A DNA stretch of 29,925 bases from Bacillota bacterium. Lineage in GTDB: Bacteria > Bacillota > Clostridia > Christensenellales > Aristaeellaceae. Both the position numbers and the translations under genes were made by a program. Location: NCBI GenBank assembly GCA_023416655.1, contig JAEZHK010000138.1, positions 1-29,925 of the forward strand, given 5' to 3'. The notes under the pieces were generated by a model, which saw only the letters and a program-made list of their open reading frames with translations, made no database searches and had not been told where the DNA came from. Positions within the stretch are counted from its first letter, which is position 1. Each line of letters opens with the position of its first letter. Shown here piece after piece: positions 1 to 7,207 of this stretch.

Positions 1-436
1 AGCACCACTGGTTGTATTTCATCGGCAGGTCGCGCCAGGACTGCACCCACTTAGAGTACATGGCGCAGAACAGCGTCTCCGAAGTCGGGCGGATGACCAG
101 CTTCTCCTGAAGCACCTCCGAGCCGCCCTGGGTGACCCACGCCACCTCCGGCGCGAAGCCTTCCACGTGCTCGGCCTCCTTGCGGAGCAGGCTCTCCGGG
201 ATCAGCATCGGGAAATAGACGTTCTTGTGGCCGGAATCCTTGAACCGGCGGTCCATCTCCTGCTGGATCAGCTCCCAGATGCCGTAGCCGTAGGGCTTGA
301 TCACCATGCAGCCGCGCACCGGCGCATAGTCGACCAGGTCGGTTTTCAGGATGACGTCGGTGTACCACTGCGAGAAATCCTCGTTGCGCGGCGTGAGATG
401 CGCGACGAATTCCTGCTGTTTGTCCTTCTTGCCCAT
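1..436 (-). CDS. proS: Prolyl-tRNA synthetase, archaeal/eukaryotic-like type (N-terminal part; runs off the left edge)
   Basis: Charges tRNA(Pro) with proline in the cytoplasm. Only the first 145 codons are in the window. The visible protein begins MGKKDKQQEFVAHLT and continues with RNEDFSQWYTDVI, APVRGCMVIKPYGYGIWE and FPMLIPESLL, then the class II motif region around VIRPTSETLFCAMY. This layout, with no long bacterial editing insertion visible so far, fits the shorter archaeal-type (type 3) ProS found in many clostridia. The ATG at 436 has an AAGGGGGA ribosome site 7 nt upstream. A sigma-A-like promoter with a palindrome lies just upstream (465-496). The preceding gene, ybaK, encodes the enzyme that clears Cys-tRNA(Pro) made by ProS, so the pair forms an aminoacylation and proofreading unit. 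Type assignment is family knowledge; the partial reading frame is seen directly. Confidence 0.93.
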   Translation of the reverse strand, partial: MGKKDKQQEFVAHLTPRNEDFSQWYTDVILKTDLVDYAPVRGCMVIKPYGYGIWELIQQEMDRRFKDSGHKNVYFPMLIPESLLRKEAEHVEGFAPEVAWVTQGGSEVLQEKLVIRPTSETLFCAMYSKWVQSWRDLPMKYNQWC

Positions 437-464
437 CAACGAATCCCCCTTAACATATGAAGCA

Positions 465-496
465 ATTATAGGCACTTGCAGAAAGAAATGCAAGTG
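465..496 (-). promoter_or_regulatory. Sigma-A-type promoter of proS with an 8-bp palindrome
   Basis: On the minus strand a perfect TATAAT (465-470) is preceded after 17 bp by TTGCAT (488-493, only three of six matches to TTGACA). The start of transcription would fall near 458, leaving a leader of about 22 nt. A perfect inverted repeat, CACTTGCA / TGCAAGTG with an 8-nt spacer (473-480 and 489-496), covers the -35 region and most of the spacer. That is a plausible place for a repressor, but no T-tract follows, so it is a poor terminator for ybaK. The promoter is inferred from motifs only. Confidence 0.55.
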
Positions 497-535
497 AAGT
501 TTTATTATGAGGCGCGGGAAACCATGATGGCTTGG

Positions 536-1006
536 TCAATCCGCGAGGTCCGCGAACGCGCCGGAGACAAACGAGGCCAGCGCCGAAGGCTCAATGAGGA
601 TCTGCACACCTCTGAGCCCGGCGCTGACCGATATGATTTCCCGCCCTTTCGCTCGGCTGTCCAGAAAGGTCGGGAAGCGCTTTTTCATGCCGATGGGCGA
701 ACACCCGCCCCGAAGGTACCCGGTAACGTTCGTCAGGTCCTTGAGCGGCAGGAGCTCCACGCGCTTGTTGCCGCTGGCGGTCGCGGCGCGCTTCAAATCC
801 AGCGCGCGAGCGACGGGGATCACGAAGACCACGGGGCCGGTTTTGTCGCCGACGGCCACGAGTGTCTTGAACACCATCTCCTGATCCAGCCCCAGCGCGT
901 CCGCCGCGTGGGTGCCGCTCAGGTCCTCCAGGTCAAACTCGTATTCCCTGACGTCGTAGCGTACCTTCGCGGCGTCGAGGAGCCGCATCGCGTTTGTTTT
1001 CTTCAC
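536..1006 (-). CDS. ybaK: Cys-tRNA(Pro)/Cys-tRNA(Cys) deacylase, YbaK/EbsC family
   Basis: Hydrolyses Cys-tRNA(Pro), the mischarged product of ProS, so that cysteine is not inserted at proline codons. The 156-residue protein has the normal length for the family. It carries the conserved lysine in VFKTL (Lys47) and the RGGCSPIGMKK loop (about 99-109) typical of YbaK rather than ProX. The start is uncertain: GTG at 1006 overlaps its possible Shine-Dalgarno (GAAAGG directly before it), while ATG at 988 is the next in-frame choice. The gene begins 3 nt after the spoIIP stop, so the two are probably co-transcribed. proS follows 99 nt downstream with its own promoter. The functional link with proS is well known for the families; co-regulation here is inferred. 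Confidence 0.93.
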   Translation of the reverse strand: MKKTNAMRLLDAAKVRYDVREYEFDLEDLSGTHAADALGLDQEMVFKTLVAVGDKTGPVVFVIPVARALDLKRAATASGNKRVELLPLKDLTNVTGYLRGGCSPIGMKKRFPTFLDSRAKGREIISVSAGLRGVQILIEPSALASFVSGAFADLAD

Positions 1007-1009
1007 CTT

Positions 1010-1936
1010 TCATTCGTTCCTCTCGGAAAACTCCTGGGAGATCGCGTCGGCGAGATAGGGCATCGAGGCGATGGCCTCCATGAGGGTATTGCGGTTGTGC
1101 CCGGCCTCCACCAATAGGGACGTGCCCAGGTGCTGGTTGTAGCGGCCGTTTTTGACCATCACGCCCCGGCAGATGCCGGGAGAGATCGCGTTGAGCCGGT
1201 TCGTCAGCTTCTGGGCGAACGCCATGTTCCTGGGGTAGTAGTCGGGGTCGTCGTCAAAGCCCTTGCCGTTGCCCACGAGCAGCATCAACTGCGCGGCATC
1301 CGCGCCGCCCGCCTTGACCGAGAGCGTCTTGTAGACCACGGGGCTGTATGCGTCCCGGTGCAGGTCGATGTAAAGATCAAACCGCTCCGGATAGCCCTCG
1401 ATGGTCTTGAGCGAGCGCTCGTAGGCAGTGCCGAGCTCCGGCGGCTCGTGGTCTGTCACGTCGTGGGTCACGTCGAAACCCCGGTCGGTCAGAAGGTCCG
1501 CTAGGGCCTCCCCCACCCGGACCACCGAATGGGACTGGTCGGCGGTGCGCCACGCCTCGGTCTCCTGGTAGGGGTCGCCGGGGACCATGCGGTAGGCCTC
1601 GTTGGTGTGGGTGTGGTAAATGAGGATGGTGCCTCGGGGGCCGGGCTTCGGGGTTGGCTTTGAAAGGATCTTCGCGACCTCCACGATCAGGTGGTCGCCG
1701 AATACCACGTCCACTTGCGACGGGGCGGCGGCGGCAAACGCCGCCACCGCCCCGAACGAATTCGCATTCGCTTCTTCAGTAGGTGCGACGGTCACCGCGG
1801 GCGCGGACTGCGCCGGCTCCGGCGCGAGCAACTCGCTTGCCAGGATCACGGCCAGCACCACCGCCAGGAGCGTCAGCGCAACCCCCAACAGCAGGCTGGA
1901 TGCCCGGACAACCTTCAGGCGTATCAAGCGCATCAC
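1010..1936 (-). CDS. spoIIP: Stage II sporulation protein P, peptidoglycan amidase/endopeptidase
   Basis: Part of the DMP (SpoIID-SpoIIM-SpoIIP) machine that degrades septal peptidoglycan and drives the mother-cell membrane around the forespore. The protein has 308 residues. It has one N-terminal membrane segment (about 12-35), an Ala/Pro/Thr-rich linker, then a SpoIIP catalytic domain. The domain shows ILIYHTHTNEAY (about 105-115), DLHRDA (191-196) and VEAGHNRNT (276-284), which hold the zinc ligands and the catalytic glutamate of amidase_3-type enzymes. GTG 1936 and ATG 1933 are both possible starts; the AAGGGGAAGGGG tract upstream suits ATG 1933. spoIIM and spoIID are not in the window. 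In Bacillus the gene is under sigma-E and sigma-F control; no such promoter could be read here. ybaK follows by 3 nt. A B-type repeat fills the upstream gap. Confidence 0.95.
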   Translation of the reverse strand: MMRLIRLKVVRASSLLLGVALTLLAVVLAVILASELLAPEPAQSAPAVTVAPTEEANANSFGAVAAFAAAAPSQVDVVFGDHLIVEVAKILSKPTPKPGPRGTILIYHTHTNEAYRMVPGDPYQETEAWRTADQSHSVVRVGEALADLLTDRGFDVTHDVTDHEPPELGTAYERSLKTIEGYPERFDLYIDLHRDAYSPVVYKTLSVKAGGADAAQLMLLVGNGKGFDDDPDYYPRNMAFAQKLTNRLNAISPGICRGVMVKNGRYNQHLGTSLLVEAGHNRNTLMEAIASMPYLADAISQEFSERNE

Positions 1937-1970
1937 CCCTTCCCCTTCGGGTGATACATCCTATTCGCCC

Positions 1971-2243
1971 TCAAGCCATCGCATGCGCTCCAAACGCATG
2001 CGATGGCGTTGGAGACCAAAGCGGATTGTTTAAATTCCTGCGGGAATTTCCGGGCGCAATCCGAACGGCAGGAATTGATTTCTCGTCGGGCGGGCAAGCG
2101 CGCCCTTTGGGGAAATCCATATGAACCGGCAAAGCCGCTACATATGGTTGAACATGGAGGGCTGCGGCCCTCCAAGCCTCCCAAAGCAGATGGCCCATGC
2201 CGCCTGAGAAAGTCTTGTGCGCGTGATGATGCCCTTCAAGCCA
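1971..2243 (-). repeat. B-type hairpin repeat, copy B1, with flanking direct repeats
   Basis: Fills the gap between plsC-like and spoIIP. On the plus strand four inverted repeats follow each other. They are a 13-bp perfect stem GCCATCGCATGCG (1975-1987 / 1995-2007); a nested stem CGGATTG / CAATCCG (2022-2063) enclosing AAATTCC / GGAATTT; CCATATG / CATATGG (2117-2147); and TGGAGGGC / GCCCTCCA (2155-2174). TCAAGCCA occurs at both edges (1971-1978 and 2236-2243). With one indel the repeat extends to GCCC(T)TCAAGCCA, and the right copy contains the plsC-like stop codon. Copy B2 at 17176-17446 has the same order of modules and similar flanking repeats. No protein is encoded; function unknown. Confidence 0.7.
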
Positions 2244-2886
2244 ATGCCTCGCGGATGGCCTTCGCGACCCGCTTAAACTCCGGCTCCCTGGGCTTCGAGC
2301 CGTCGTACTCGATGGCGGTTCCGAGCACAATGTGCCGGTGCTCGCTACGAAGCGGGATGAACAGAAGGTTTTTTCCGGTGACGCGGTGATAGAGAGGACC
2401 CAGCCCTACGTAGCCCTCGTACAGTTCGCCCATCTCGTCGGAGGCGTCCGCGTAGTTGACGTCCGGGTAGATGATGACCCGCATGCCGGCCTTCAGCGCT
2501 TCCAATGTCTTTCGGAAGGTGATGACCACCCGCGCGCTGGAGCGGTAGACCGGGATCGCGCCCATCGAAGCGCAAAGTCTTGGCACCAGCCAGGACAGGA
2601 TGCGCGCCACCGGCAGCGCGAGGATCCTGGGCCAGCCCTTGCGCTTGGTGAGGGTATAATCGGCATACTGATGGTAGCAGGTTTTTCGTTCGCAGAACAC
2701 GCTGTATACCCAGGGATGCACCGGCGCGCTCAGCCACAGGAGGGTATCGATCGGGCCCCGAAGGTCCCGGTGGCGGCAGACGTAGACGGCGGGCGCGGGC
2801 AATTCCTCAGGCGGGGGGGACTGGTAATCCCGGAAGAAGATCCGGCTCCAGAACCTGAGTCTGGTGTAAAACCTGCCGTACTCCAT
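2236..2886 (-). CDS. PlsC-like phospholipid/glycerol acyltransferase family protein with altered motifs
   Basis: Probably a membrane-associated acyltransferase of the lysophosphatidate acyltransferase fold, acting on a lipid acceptor. The ATG at 2886 (216 residues, beginning MEYGRFYTRLRFW) is chosen because GGGAGGAG lies 11 nt upstream; an upstream ATG at 2925 has no ribosome site. The first catalytic block reads YVCRHRDLRGPIDTL, so the usual H-X4-D is replaced by a His with Asp at +2 and +8. The later block reads IIYPDVNY where FPEGTRS is expected. GAIPVYRSSARV matches the acceptor-binding block, and PWVYSVFCERKTCYHQY looks characteristic of a clostridial subgroup. Substrate cannot be stated. 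It lies 3' of recN, separated by an A-type repeat, and 5' of spoIIP, separated by a B-type repeat. Confidence 0.75.
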   Translation of the reverse strand: MEYGRFYTRLRFWSRIFFRDYQSPPPEELPAPAVYVCRHRDLRGPIDTLLWLSAPVHPWVYSVFCERKTCYHQYADYTLTKRKGWPRILALPVARILSWLVPRLCASMGAIPVYRSSARVVITFRKTLEALKAGMRVIIYPDVNYADASDEMGELYEGYVGLGPLYHRVTGKNLLFIPLRSEHRHIVLGTAIEYDGSKPREPEFKRVAKAIREALA

Positions 2887-2962
2887 GCTTCCGGGTTCTC
2901 CTCCCTGCCAAATGAGAATCATCATGCTCAGACCGTCGCCAATCCGGGCGTTTCATTCAAAT

Positions 2963-3129
2963 CGTTCCCGGCGACTTGCGCGCCGGGAACGGTTTAACGT
3001 AACCAGCGCGCACACTGGTGGCGGAAACAGTTCCTTCAGTCAGTGAGCCGCCCGAAAATCCCGCAGGATTTTAGGCTCACGCATTCTTCTTCCTGCGCGG
3101 TGAAAAGTCGCCCGGCGGATTTTCATCGC
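2963..3129 (-). repeat. A-type four-hairpin element, copy A1 (recN 3' end)
   Basis: Plus-strand order: hairpin 1 CGTTCCCGGCG / CGCCGGGAACG (2963-2991, 11 bp, 7-nt loop). Hairpin 2 is GTTT...ACCAG / CTGGT...AAAC (2992-3028). Hairpin 3 is GTGAGCC / GGCTCAC (3043-3080), enclosing AAAATC / GATTTT. Hairpin 4 is GCGGTGAAAA / TTTTCATCGC (3097-3129). Hairpin 4 reaches into the end of recN, and the recN stop TGA (3123-3125) lies inside its stem. The element fills the gap between recN and the PlsC-like gene. Confidence 0.85.
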
Positions 3130-4817
3130 AACGAAGTGTGGATGAGCGCCTGCGCGGCGTCCAGCATGTTGGCCGCGTGGCGGCGGGAACTCTCCGGATC
3201 GCCCGCGCCGCCGATGAGCCTCGAAAGCTCCTCGACGCGGCCCTCGCGGTCGAGCCTTCGGACAGTGGATCCCGTGCGGTCGCCCTCCACGGTCTTTTCG
3301 ACCAGGAAGTGCGCGCCCGCCAGCGCCGCGATCTGCGGAAGGTGGGTCACGCAGATCACCTGCCGCTTCCGGGCGATGGCGGCCATCTTCTCGCCCACCG
3401 CCTGCGCCATGCGGCCGGAAACACCGGTATCCACCTCGTCAAAGATCATTGAAGGCACGCCGCCTGCGTCGGCGGAGATCGCCTTGAACGCCATCATGAT
3501 GCGCGAAAGCTCGCCGCCCGAGGCAATGGCGCTGAGCGGCTTCAACGGCTCGCCCGGGTTGGGCGAGATCAAAAACTGCACCTGGTCCGCGCCGCGGGCC
3601 GTCTCCTCGCCGGGCAGGATTTCCACCTCGAAGCGGGTGCGGCCCATGCCGAGGTCCTGAAGCTGCTCCACAAGCCGGGCGGACAGGTTTTCGCTCAGCG
3701 CGCGGCGGCTCAACGAAAGCGCGCGGCAGGCCTCCTGAAGCGCCGCCTTGGACGCGTCGCGCTTGGCATCCGCTTCCGCGCGCAGCGCGTCGTTCTCGGT
3801 CAGCGCGGCGAGGCTAGCCTTAGCATGCTCATAAAAATCGAGTACATCCGTCAGCTCCGGCCCGTACAGCCGCTTGAGCCGCTTGAGCTCGCTCAGGCGG
3901 TCAGCGGCGCGCTCGGCGGCCTGGGGATCGTACTCAAGCGTATCCTGGATGCGTTGGAGCTCGCTGCCCACGTCCTGCGCGGCGTAGAAAAGCTCCTCAA
4001 GCCGCGCCCGAAGCGCCTCGAAGCGCGGGTCAAGCGCCGCGATTGCCGCCATCTCCGCCGAAGCGCGGCTGAGCGCGTCCTGCGCGGCGAGGGTTCGCCC
4101 CTCACCCCTGTAAACGTAGGCATAGGCCGCGCCCACCGCCTGGGCGATTTTCTCGCCGTGTTCGTGGAGCGCGAGCTTCCGGGCCAGCTTCTCGTCCTCG
4201 CCGGGCTTGGGTTTGACCGCTTTGATCTCCTCGACCTGCCGGGTCAGCGCGTCCACGGTGCGGATGCGCTCCCGCTCGTCCATCTGAAGCTTCTTCGCCT
4301 CTCGCTCGAGCGCCCGGTATTCGGCATGCCTCAACGCCACGCGCTGGAGTAGCGCGCGGTGCGCCTCGTCGCCGCCTTCGTCGAGGAAATTCAGGTGCTG
4401 CGCGGGGTTCATCAGCGCCTGGTGCTCGTGCTGGCCGTGTACGTCCATGAGGAGCGCCGTCACCTGCCGAAGCTGCGCCGTGGGTACCACCTGGCCGTTG
4501 ATCCGGGAAACAGACCGGCCCGCCGCGGAGACTTCCCGGGTCAGCGCGACCAACCCGTCCTCCGTCTCCACGCCCAGATCGCCCAGCAGCGCCTTCGCGC
4601 CCTCCGGCATCTCGAAGACCGCCTGAACCAGCGCCTTGTCTTCGCCGGTGCGCACCAAATCACGCGCCGCGCGGGCGCCCAGCGCCAGGTTGACCGAGTC
4701 GACCACGATCGACTTGCCCGCGCCGGTTTCGCCGGTGAGCACGTTCAGCCCCGGTTCAAATTCGATGCGCAGCCGCTCGATCAAGGCGACGTTACGGATC
4801 GAAAGCTCGAGTAGCAA
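3123..4817 (-). CDS. recN: DNA repair protein RecN (SMC-like ATPase)
   Basis: Acts early in double-strand break repair by recombination, gathering DNA ends on the nucleoid. The 564 residues have SMC-type architecture: Walker A GETGAGKS at 29-36, a central coiled-coil-rich region (about 150-370), the ABC signature LSAIASGGELSR at 428-439, and Walker B MIFDEVDTGVSG at 457-468 followed by VICVTHLPQIAA. The start is TTG at 4817, with AGGAGGG 7 nt upstream. Length is normal (553 in E. coli, 576 in B. subtilis). It follows argR, as in many Firmicutes, but the 217-nt gap holds repeat A2. The last codons CGA TGA belong to hairpin 4 of repeat A1, so the repeat supplies the stop codon. Confidence 0.97.
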   Translation of the reverse strand: MLLELSIRNVALIERLRIEFEPGLNVLTGETGAGKSIVVDSVNLALGARAARDLVRTGEDKALVQAVFEMPEGAKALLGDLGVETEDGLVALTREVSAAGRSVSRINGQVVPTAQLRQVTALLMDVHGQHEHQALMNPAQHLNFLDEGGDEAHRALLQRVALRHAEYRALEREAKKLQMDERERIRTVDALTRQVEEIKAVKPKPGEDEKLARKLALHEHGEKIAQAVGAAYAYVYRGEGRTLAAQDALSRASAEMAAIAALDPRFEALRARLEELFYAAQDVGSELQRIQDTLEYDPQAAERAADRLSELKRLKRLYGPELTDVLDFYEHAKASLAALTENDALRAEADAKRDASKAALQEACRALSLSRRALSENLSARLVEQLQDLGMGRTRFEVEILPGEETARGADQVQFLISPNPGEPLKPLSAIASGGELSRIMMAFKAISADAGGVPSMIFDEVDTGVSGRMAQAVGEKMAAIARKRQVICVTHLPQIAALAGAHFLVEKTVEGDRTGSTVRRLDREGRVEELSRLIGGAGDPESSRRHAANMLDAAQALIHTSLR

Positions 4818-4869
4818 GGGACGCCCTCCTATTGACGCAGCAAACTGCCACCCCGTAGTTCCTTCAAAT

Positions 4870-5033
4870 CATTCCCGGCGACCTGTGCGCCGGGAATGTG
4901 TTTACATAACCAGTGCGCACACTGGTGGGGGAAACAATACCACAAGTCAGGGAGCCGCCCGGAAATTCCGGAGATGTTGGCTCCCGAAGGTTCTTCCTAT
5001 CGCGCTCAAAAGCCGCTTGCGGATTATGAGCGC
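4870..5033 (-). repeat. A-type four-hairpin element, copy A2 (argR 3' end)
   Basis: Hairpin 1 is CATTCCCGGCG / CGCCGGGAATG (4870-4898), where a G-C pair of other copies has become A-T on both sides. Hairpin 2 is GTTT...ACCAGTG / CACTGGT...AAAC (4900-4935). Hairpin 3 has GGGAGCC / GGCTCCC (4950-4985) with an imperfect inner stem. Hairpin 4 is GCGCTCA / TGAGCGC with inner CCGC / GCGG (5002-5033), fully rewritten from the GCGATGAAAA form of other copies while pairing is kept. It ends one base before the argR stop codon (5035-5037). Confidence 0.85.
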
Positions 5034-5034
5034 C

Positions 5035-5487
5035 CTAGTAGCGAATCAAAGTTTTGAATCGGCCGAGCACCGTCTCCACCAGATCCTCACCCTGCACGAC
5101 CACCAGGATCGTGTTGTCGCCGGCCAGCGTGCCCACGATCTCCGGCCACTTCATGGAATCGATGGCCTCGGCGGCGGCATTGGCGGAGGCGGAGAGCGTC
5201 TTGATGACGATGAGGTTGCTGGCCGCGTTCATCGACAGCACCGATTCGGAGAAGATGCGGATGAAGCGGTCGCTCATGCCCTGTTCGGCGCGCTCGCTGG
5301 TGGCGTAGCGATAGCCGCCGCCGTCGCTGAGCACCTTGACCAGGCGCAATTCCTTGATGTCGCGTGATACGGTGGCCTGCGTGACGCGCACGCCGTGCCG
5401 CTTGAGCTGTTCGGCCAGCTCTTCCTGGGTTTCGATATTCTGCGATTCGATGATCTCCAGAATCATGGAGTGGCGCACCGATTTCAT
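5035..5487 (-). CDS. argR: Arginine repressor ArgR/AhrC
   Basis: Hexameric transcription regulator that senses arginine and controls arginine synthesis and catabolism genes. ATG 5487 (150 residues) is preferred because GGGAGG lies 8 nt upstream; an ORF extension to 5502 has no such site. The N-terminal winged helix (1-70) includes IETQEELAEQLKRHG and the recognition helix region TQATVSRDIKELRL. The C-terminal domain (about 80-150) contains GTLAGDNTILVV, matching the arginine-binding and trimer-forming segment. Length equals the usual 149-150. In Firmicutes argR commonly sits between nadK/tlyA and recN, as here. The stop is TAG. Target genes are not visible in this window. Confidence 0.96.
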   Translation of the reverse strand: MKSVRHSMILEIIESQNIETQEELAEQLKRHGVRVTQATVSRDIKELRLVKVLSDGGGYRYATSERAEQGMSDRFIRIFSESVLSMNAASNLIVIKTLSASANAAAEAIDSMKWPEIVGTLAGDNTILVVVQGEDLVETVLGRFKTLIRY

Positions 5488-5536
5488 GGCCTGTCCTCCC
5501 AATTACACTCAAATCGCGGTCGTTCAAAGGTTCGGG

Positions 5537-6337
5537 TCATTCCGTCCAGTCGGACAGCTTGCCCCGGAGAAGTTCGAAAAAACTGTGCGGCCTGAGCCGC
5601 ACGAAGCGGATGTTCCTCTCGGCGCGGCGCACGGTGATGCCGTCGTCCGGCGTGATCACGTAGTGGCCGTCGACGACCACGCGCGCCCGGCGCTTGTCGC
5701 CCAGGATGGACACGGTAACCACCTGTTTGTCGCCAATCACGATGGGCCTCGCGGCCAGCGTGTGGGGACAGATGGGCGTGAGCAGTATGCAGTCGAGGCC
5801 CGGCGCCACGATCGGCCCGCCCGCCGCCATCGAATAGGCGGTGGAACCCGTGGGCGTGGCCACGATCAGCCCGTCGCCGGAAAAGCGATCCACCACGCCG
5901 CCGTTTGCGGAAACCGACAGCGACAGGGCGCCCACCGACGAGTCCGACCGGTTGATCGCCACCTCGTTGAGCGCAAACGCCTTTTGGTCGGAGGCCGTCC
6001 GAACCTCCAGCAGCATGCGCGGCTCGATAAAGTACCGCCCGTCGGCCAGAAGTTCCACGTCCTCCTCCAGATGGTCGGGCTGAACCTCGCTCAGAAAGCC
6101 CACGCGACCCAGGTTGACGCCCAGCATCGGAATGTCCCGAGGCAGCGCGGCTTCGAACGCGTGCAGGAATGTGCCGTCCCCGCCCAGAACCATCATCAGG
6201 TCGCAATCGTCCAGATGGGCGCAATCCGGCAATACGCGCATCCCCTTGGCTTCCAGCGCGGCGCGAAGCCGCCGTGCAACCTCCTGCACACCCGGTTTCG
6301 CGTCGTTTCTCCAGATCGCCACCGTTCGAAAGGCCAT
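5537..6337 (-). CDS. nadK: NAD kinase
   Basis: Phosphorylates NAD to NADP, the source of NADPH for biosynthesis. ATG 6337 (266 residues, MAFRTVAIWRN) is chosen because AGGGG lies 8 nt upstream; the longer frame to 6385 has no ribosome site and overlaps a possible promoter. Family motifs are clear: VLGGDGTFL, NLGRVGFLSE, ALNEVAINR and ATPTGSTAYSMAAGGP. Length is typical for bacterial enzymes. tlyA lies upstream by 54 nt and argR follows after about 50 nt, the usual clostridial order. The dxs and tlyA gene products upstream do not act in the same pathway, so the grouping is genomic tradition rather than metabolic logic, apart from NADPH being used by the isoprenoid route. Confidence 0.96.
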   Translation of the reverse strand: MAFRTVAIWRNDAKPGVQEVARRLRAALEAKGMRVLPDCAHLDDCDLMMVLGGDGTFLHAFEAALPRDIPMLGVNLGRVGFLSEVQPDHLEEDVELLADGRYFIEPRMLLEVRTASDQKAFALNEVAINRSDSSVGALSLSVSANGGVVDRFSGDGLIVATPTGSTAYSMAAGGPIVAPGLDCILLTPICPHTLAARPIVIGDKQVVTVSILGDKRRARVVVDGHYVITPDDGITVRRAERNIRFVRLRPHSFFELLRGKLSDWTE

Positions 6338-6359
6338 GCTCTCAGCCCCTATAACGCAT

Positions 6360-6389
6360 ATTGTATACCATGCATGCATAAGCATACAA
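6360..6389 (-). promoter_or_regulatory. Possible sigma-A promoter of nadK-argR
   Basis: On the minus strand TTGTAT (6384-6389) and TACAAT (6360-6365) are separated by 18 bp in an AT-rich pocket that stands out from the GC-rich surroundings. The -35 match is weak (three of six). It overlaps or abuts the 3' end of tlyA. This is motif evidence only. Confidence 0.35.
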
Positions 6390-6391
6390 GA

Positions 6392-7207
6392 TTATTCAGC
6401 CGATTTCATAAATTTGTCATATGCCGCCGAAACGACCCGCTCGATGCGGGCGGAATCGACTGCGGATTGGGCCTCATTACGCCGGGTAATGTATAGCAGG
6501 AATTCCACGTTACCTTCCGGGCCGGTGATCGGCGAAAAATCGAGGCCCGCCGCCCGGAAACCCAGGCCTTCCGCACAGGCGACCACGTCCGAGATCACCG
6601 CGCGGTGCACCGCCAGGTCCCGCACCACGCCCCGGGGTCCGACCTGGTCTCGGGGCGCCTCAAACTGGGGCTTGATCAGCGCGACAAAGCGCGCGTCGCA
6701 GGTCAGCAGGGGGAGCGCCGCAGGCAGGATCGCCTTGAGGGAGATGAACGAAACGTCGGTCGCGCCGAACGACGGCGGCTCGGGGAACATTTCGGGCTCC
6801 AAAAAGCGGGCGTTTGTGCGCTCCATGACGGTCACCCTGGGGTCGCTTCTAAGCCGCCAGTCCAGAAGGCCGTAGCCCACGTCCACCGCGTAGACGCGCC
6901 TTGCGCCGCGCCTGAGCATCACGTCTGTGAATCCGCCGGTGGAAGCGCCCACGTCCAGGCAGACTTTGCCGTCCACGTCCAGCCCGAAGGCCATAAGCGC
7001 GCCGAGCAGCTTGTGCGCGCCGCGGCTGACGTAGGGCCGCCCCTCTCGGACGGAAAGAATCAGGCCGGGCTTCACGGGGTCCGAGGGCTTGTCCAGCCGC
7101 TCCTCGCCCTGGTAGGCGCGCCCCTCCATGATGAACGCCCGCGCCGATTCGATGGTCAGCGCAAGCCCATTCTCCACCAGCGCCTGGTCGGCGCGCCTAG
7201 ACGGCAC
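6392..7207 (-). CDS. tlyA: TlyA-family rRNA 2'-O-methyltransferase (16S/23S cytidine) or hemolysin-like protein
   Basis: Predicted to methylate the 2'-O of cytidines in ribosomal RNA, as mycobacterial TlyA does. The 271 residues comprise an N-terminal S4 RNA-binding domain (about 1-60, MPSRRADQALVENG), SRGAHKL (61-67), and an FtsJ/RrmJ-type methyltransferase domain. The S-adenosylmethionine loop is LDVGASTGGFTD (84-95), and KPQFEAPRDQVGPRGVVRD follows the catalytic lysine. The start is GTG 7207, overlapping the dxs stop by 11 bp, which implies translational coupling; no strong ribosome site is visible. In clostridia tlyA usually follows dxs. The hemolysin label in many databases is historical; rRNA methylation is the better-supported role for the family. 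Exact target sites in this organism are unknown. Confidence 0.93.
   Translation of the reverse strand: MPSRRADQALVENGLALTIESARAFIMEGRAYQGEERLDKPSDPVKPGLILSVREGRPYVSRGAHKLLGALMAFGLDVDGKVCLDVGASTGGFTDVMLRRGARRVYAVDVGYGLLDWRLRSDPRVTVMERTNARFLEPEMFPEPPSFGATDVSFISLKAILPAALPLLTCDARFVALIKPQFEAPRDQVGPRGVVRDLAVHRAVISDVVACAEGLGFRAAGLDFSPITGPEGNVEFLLYITRRNEAQSAVDSARIERVVSAAYDKFMKSAE

Noticed and set aside
2963..2991. Hairpin 1 of A elements as an ordinary rho-independent terminator
   Set aside because: On the gene strand it is followed by GATTTGAA-like sequence rather than a T-run, and the half copy A3 is followed by a separate true terminator. A role in termination is possible but not supported by motif.
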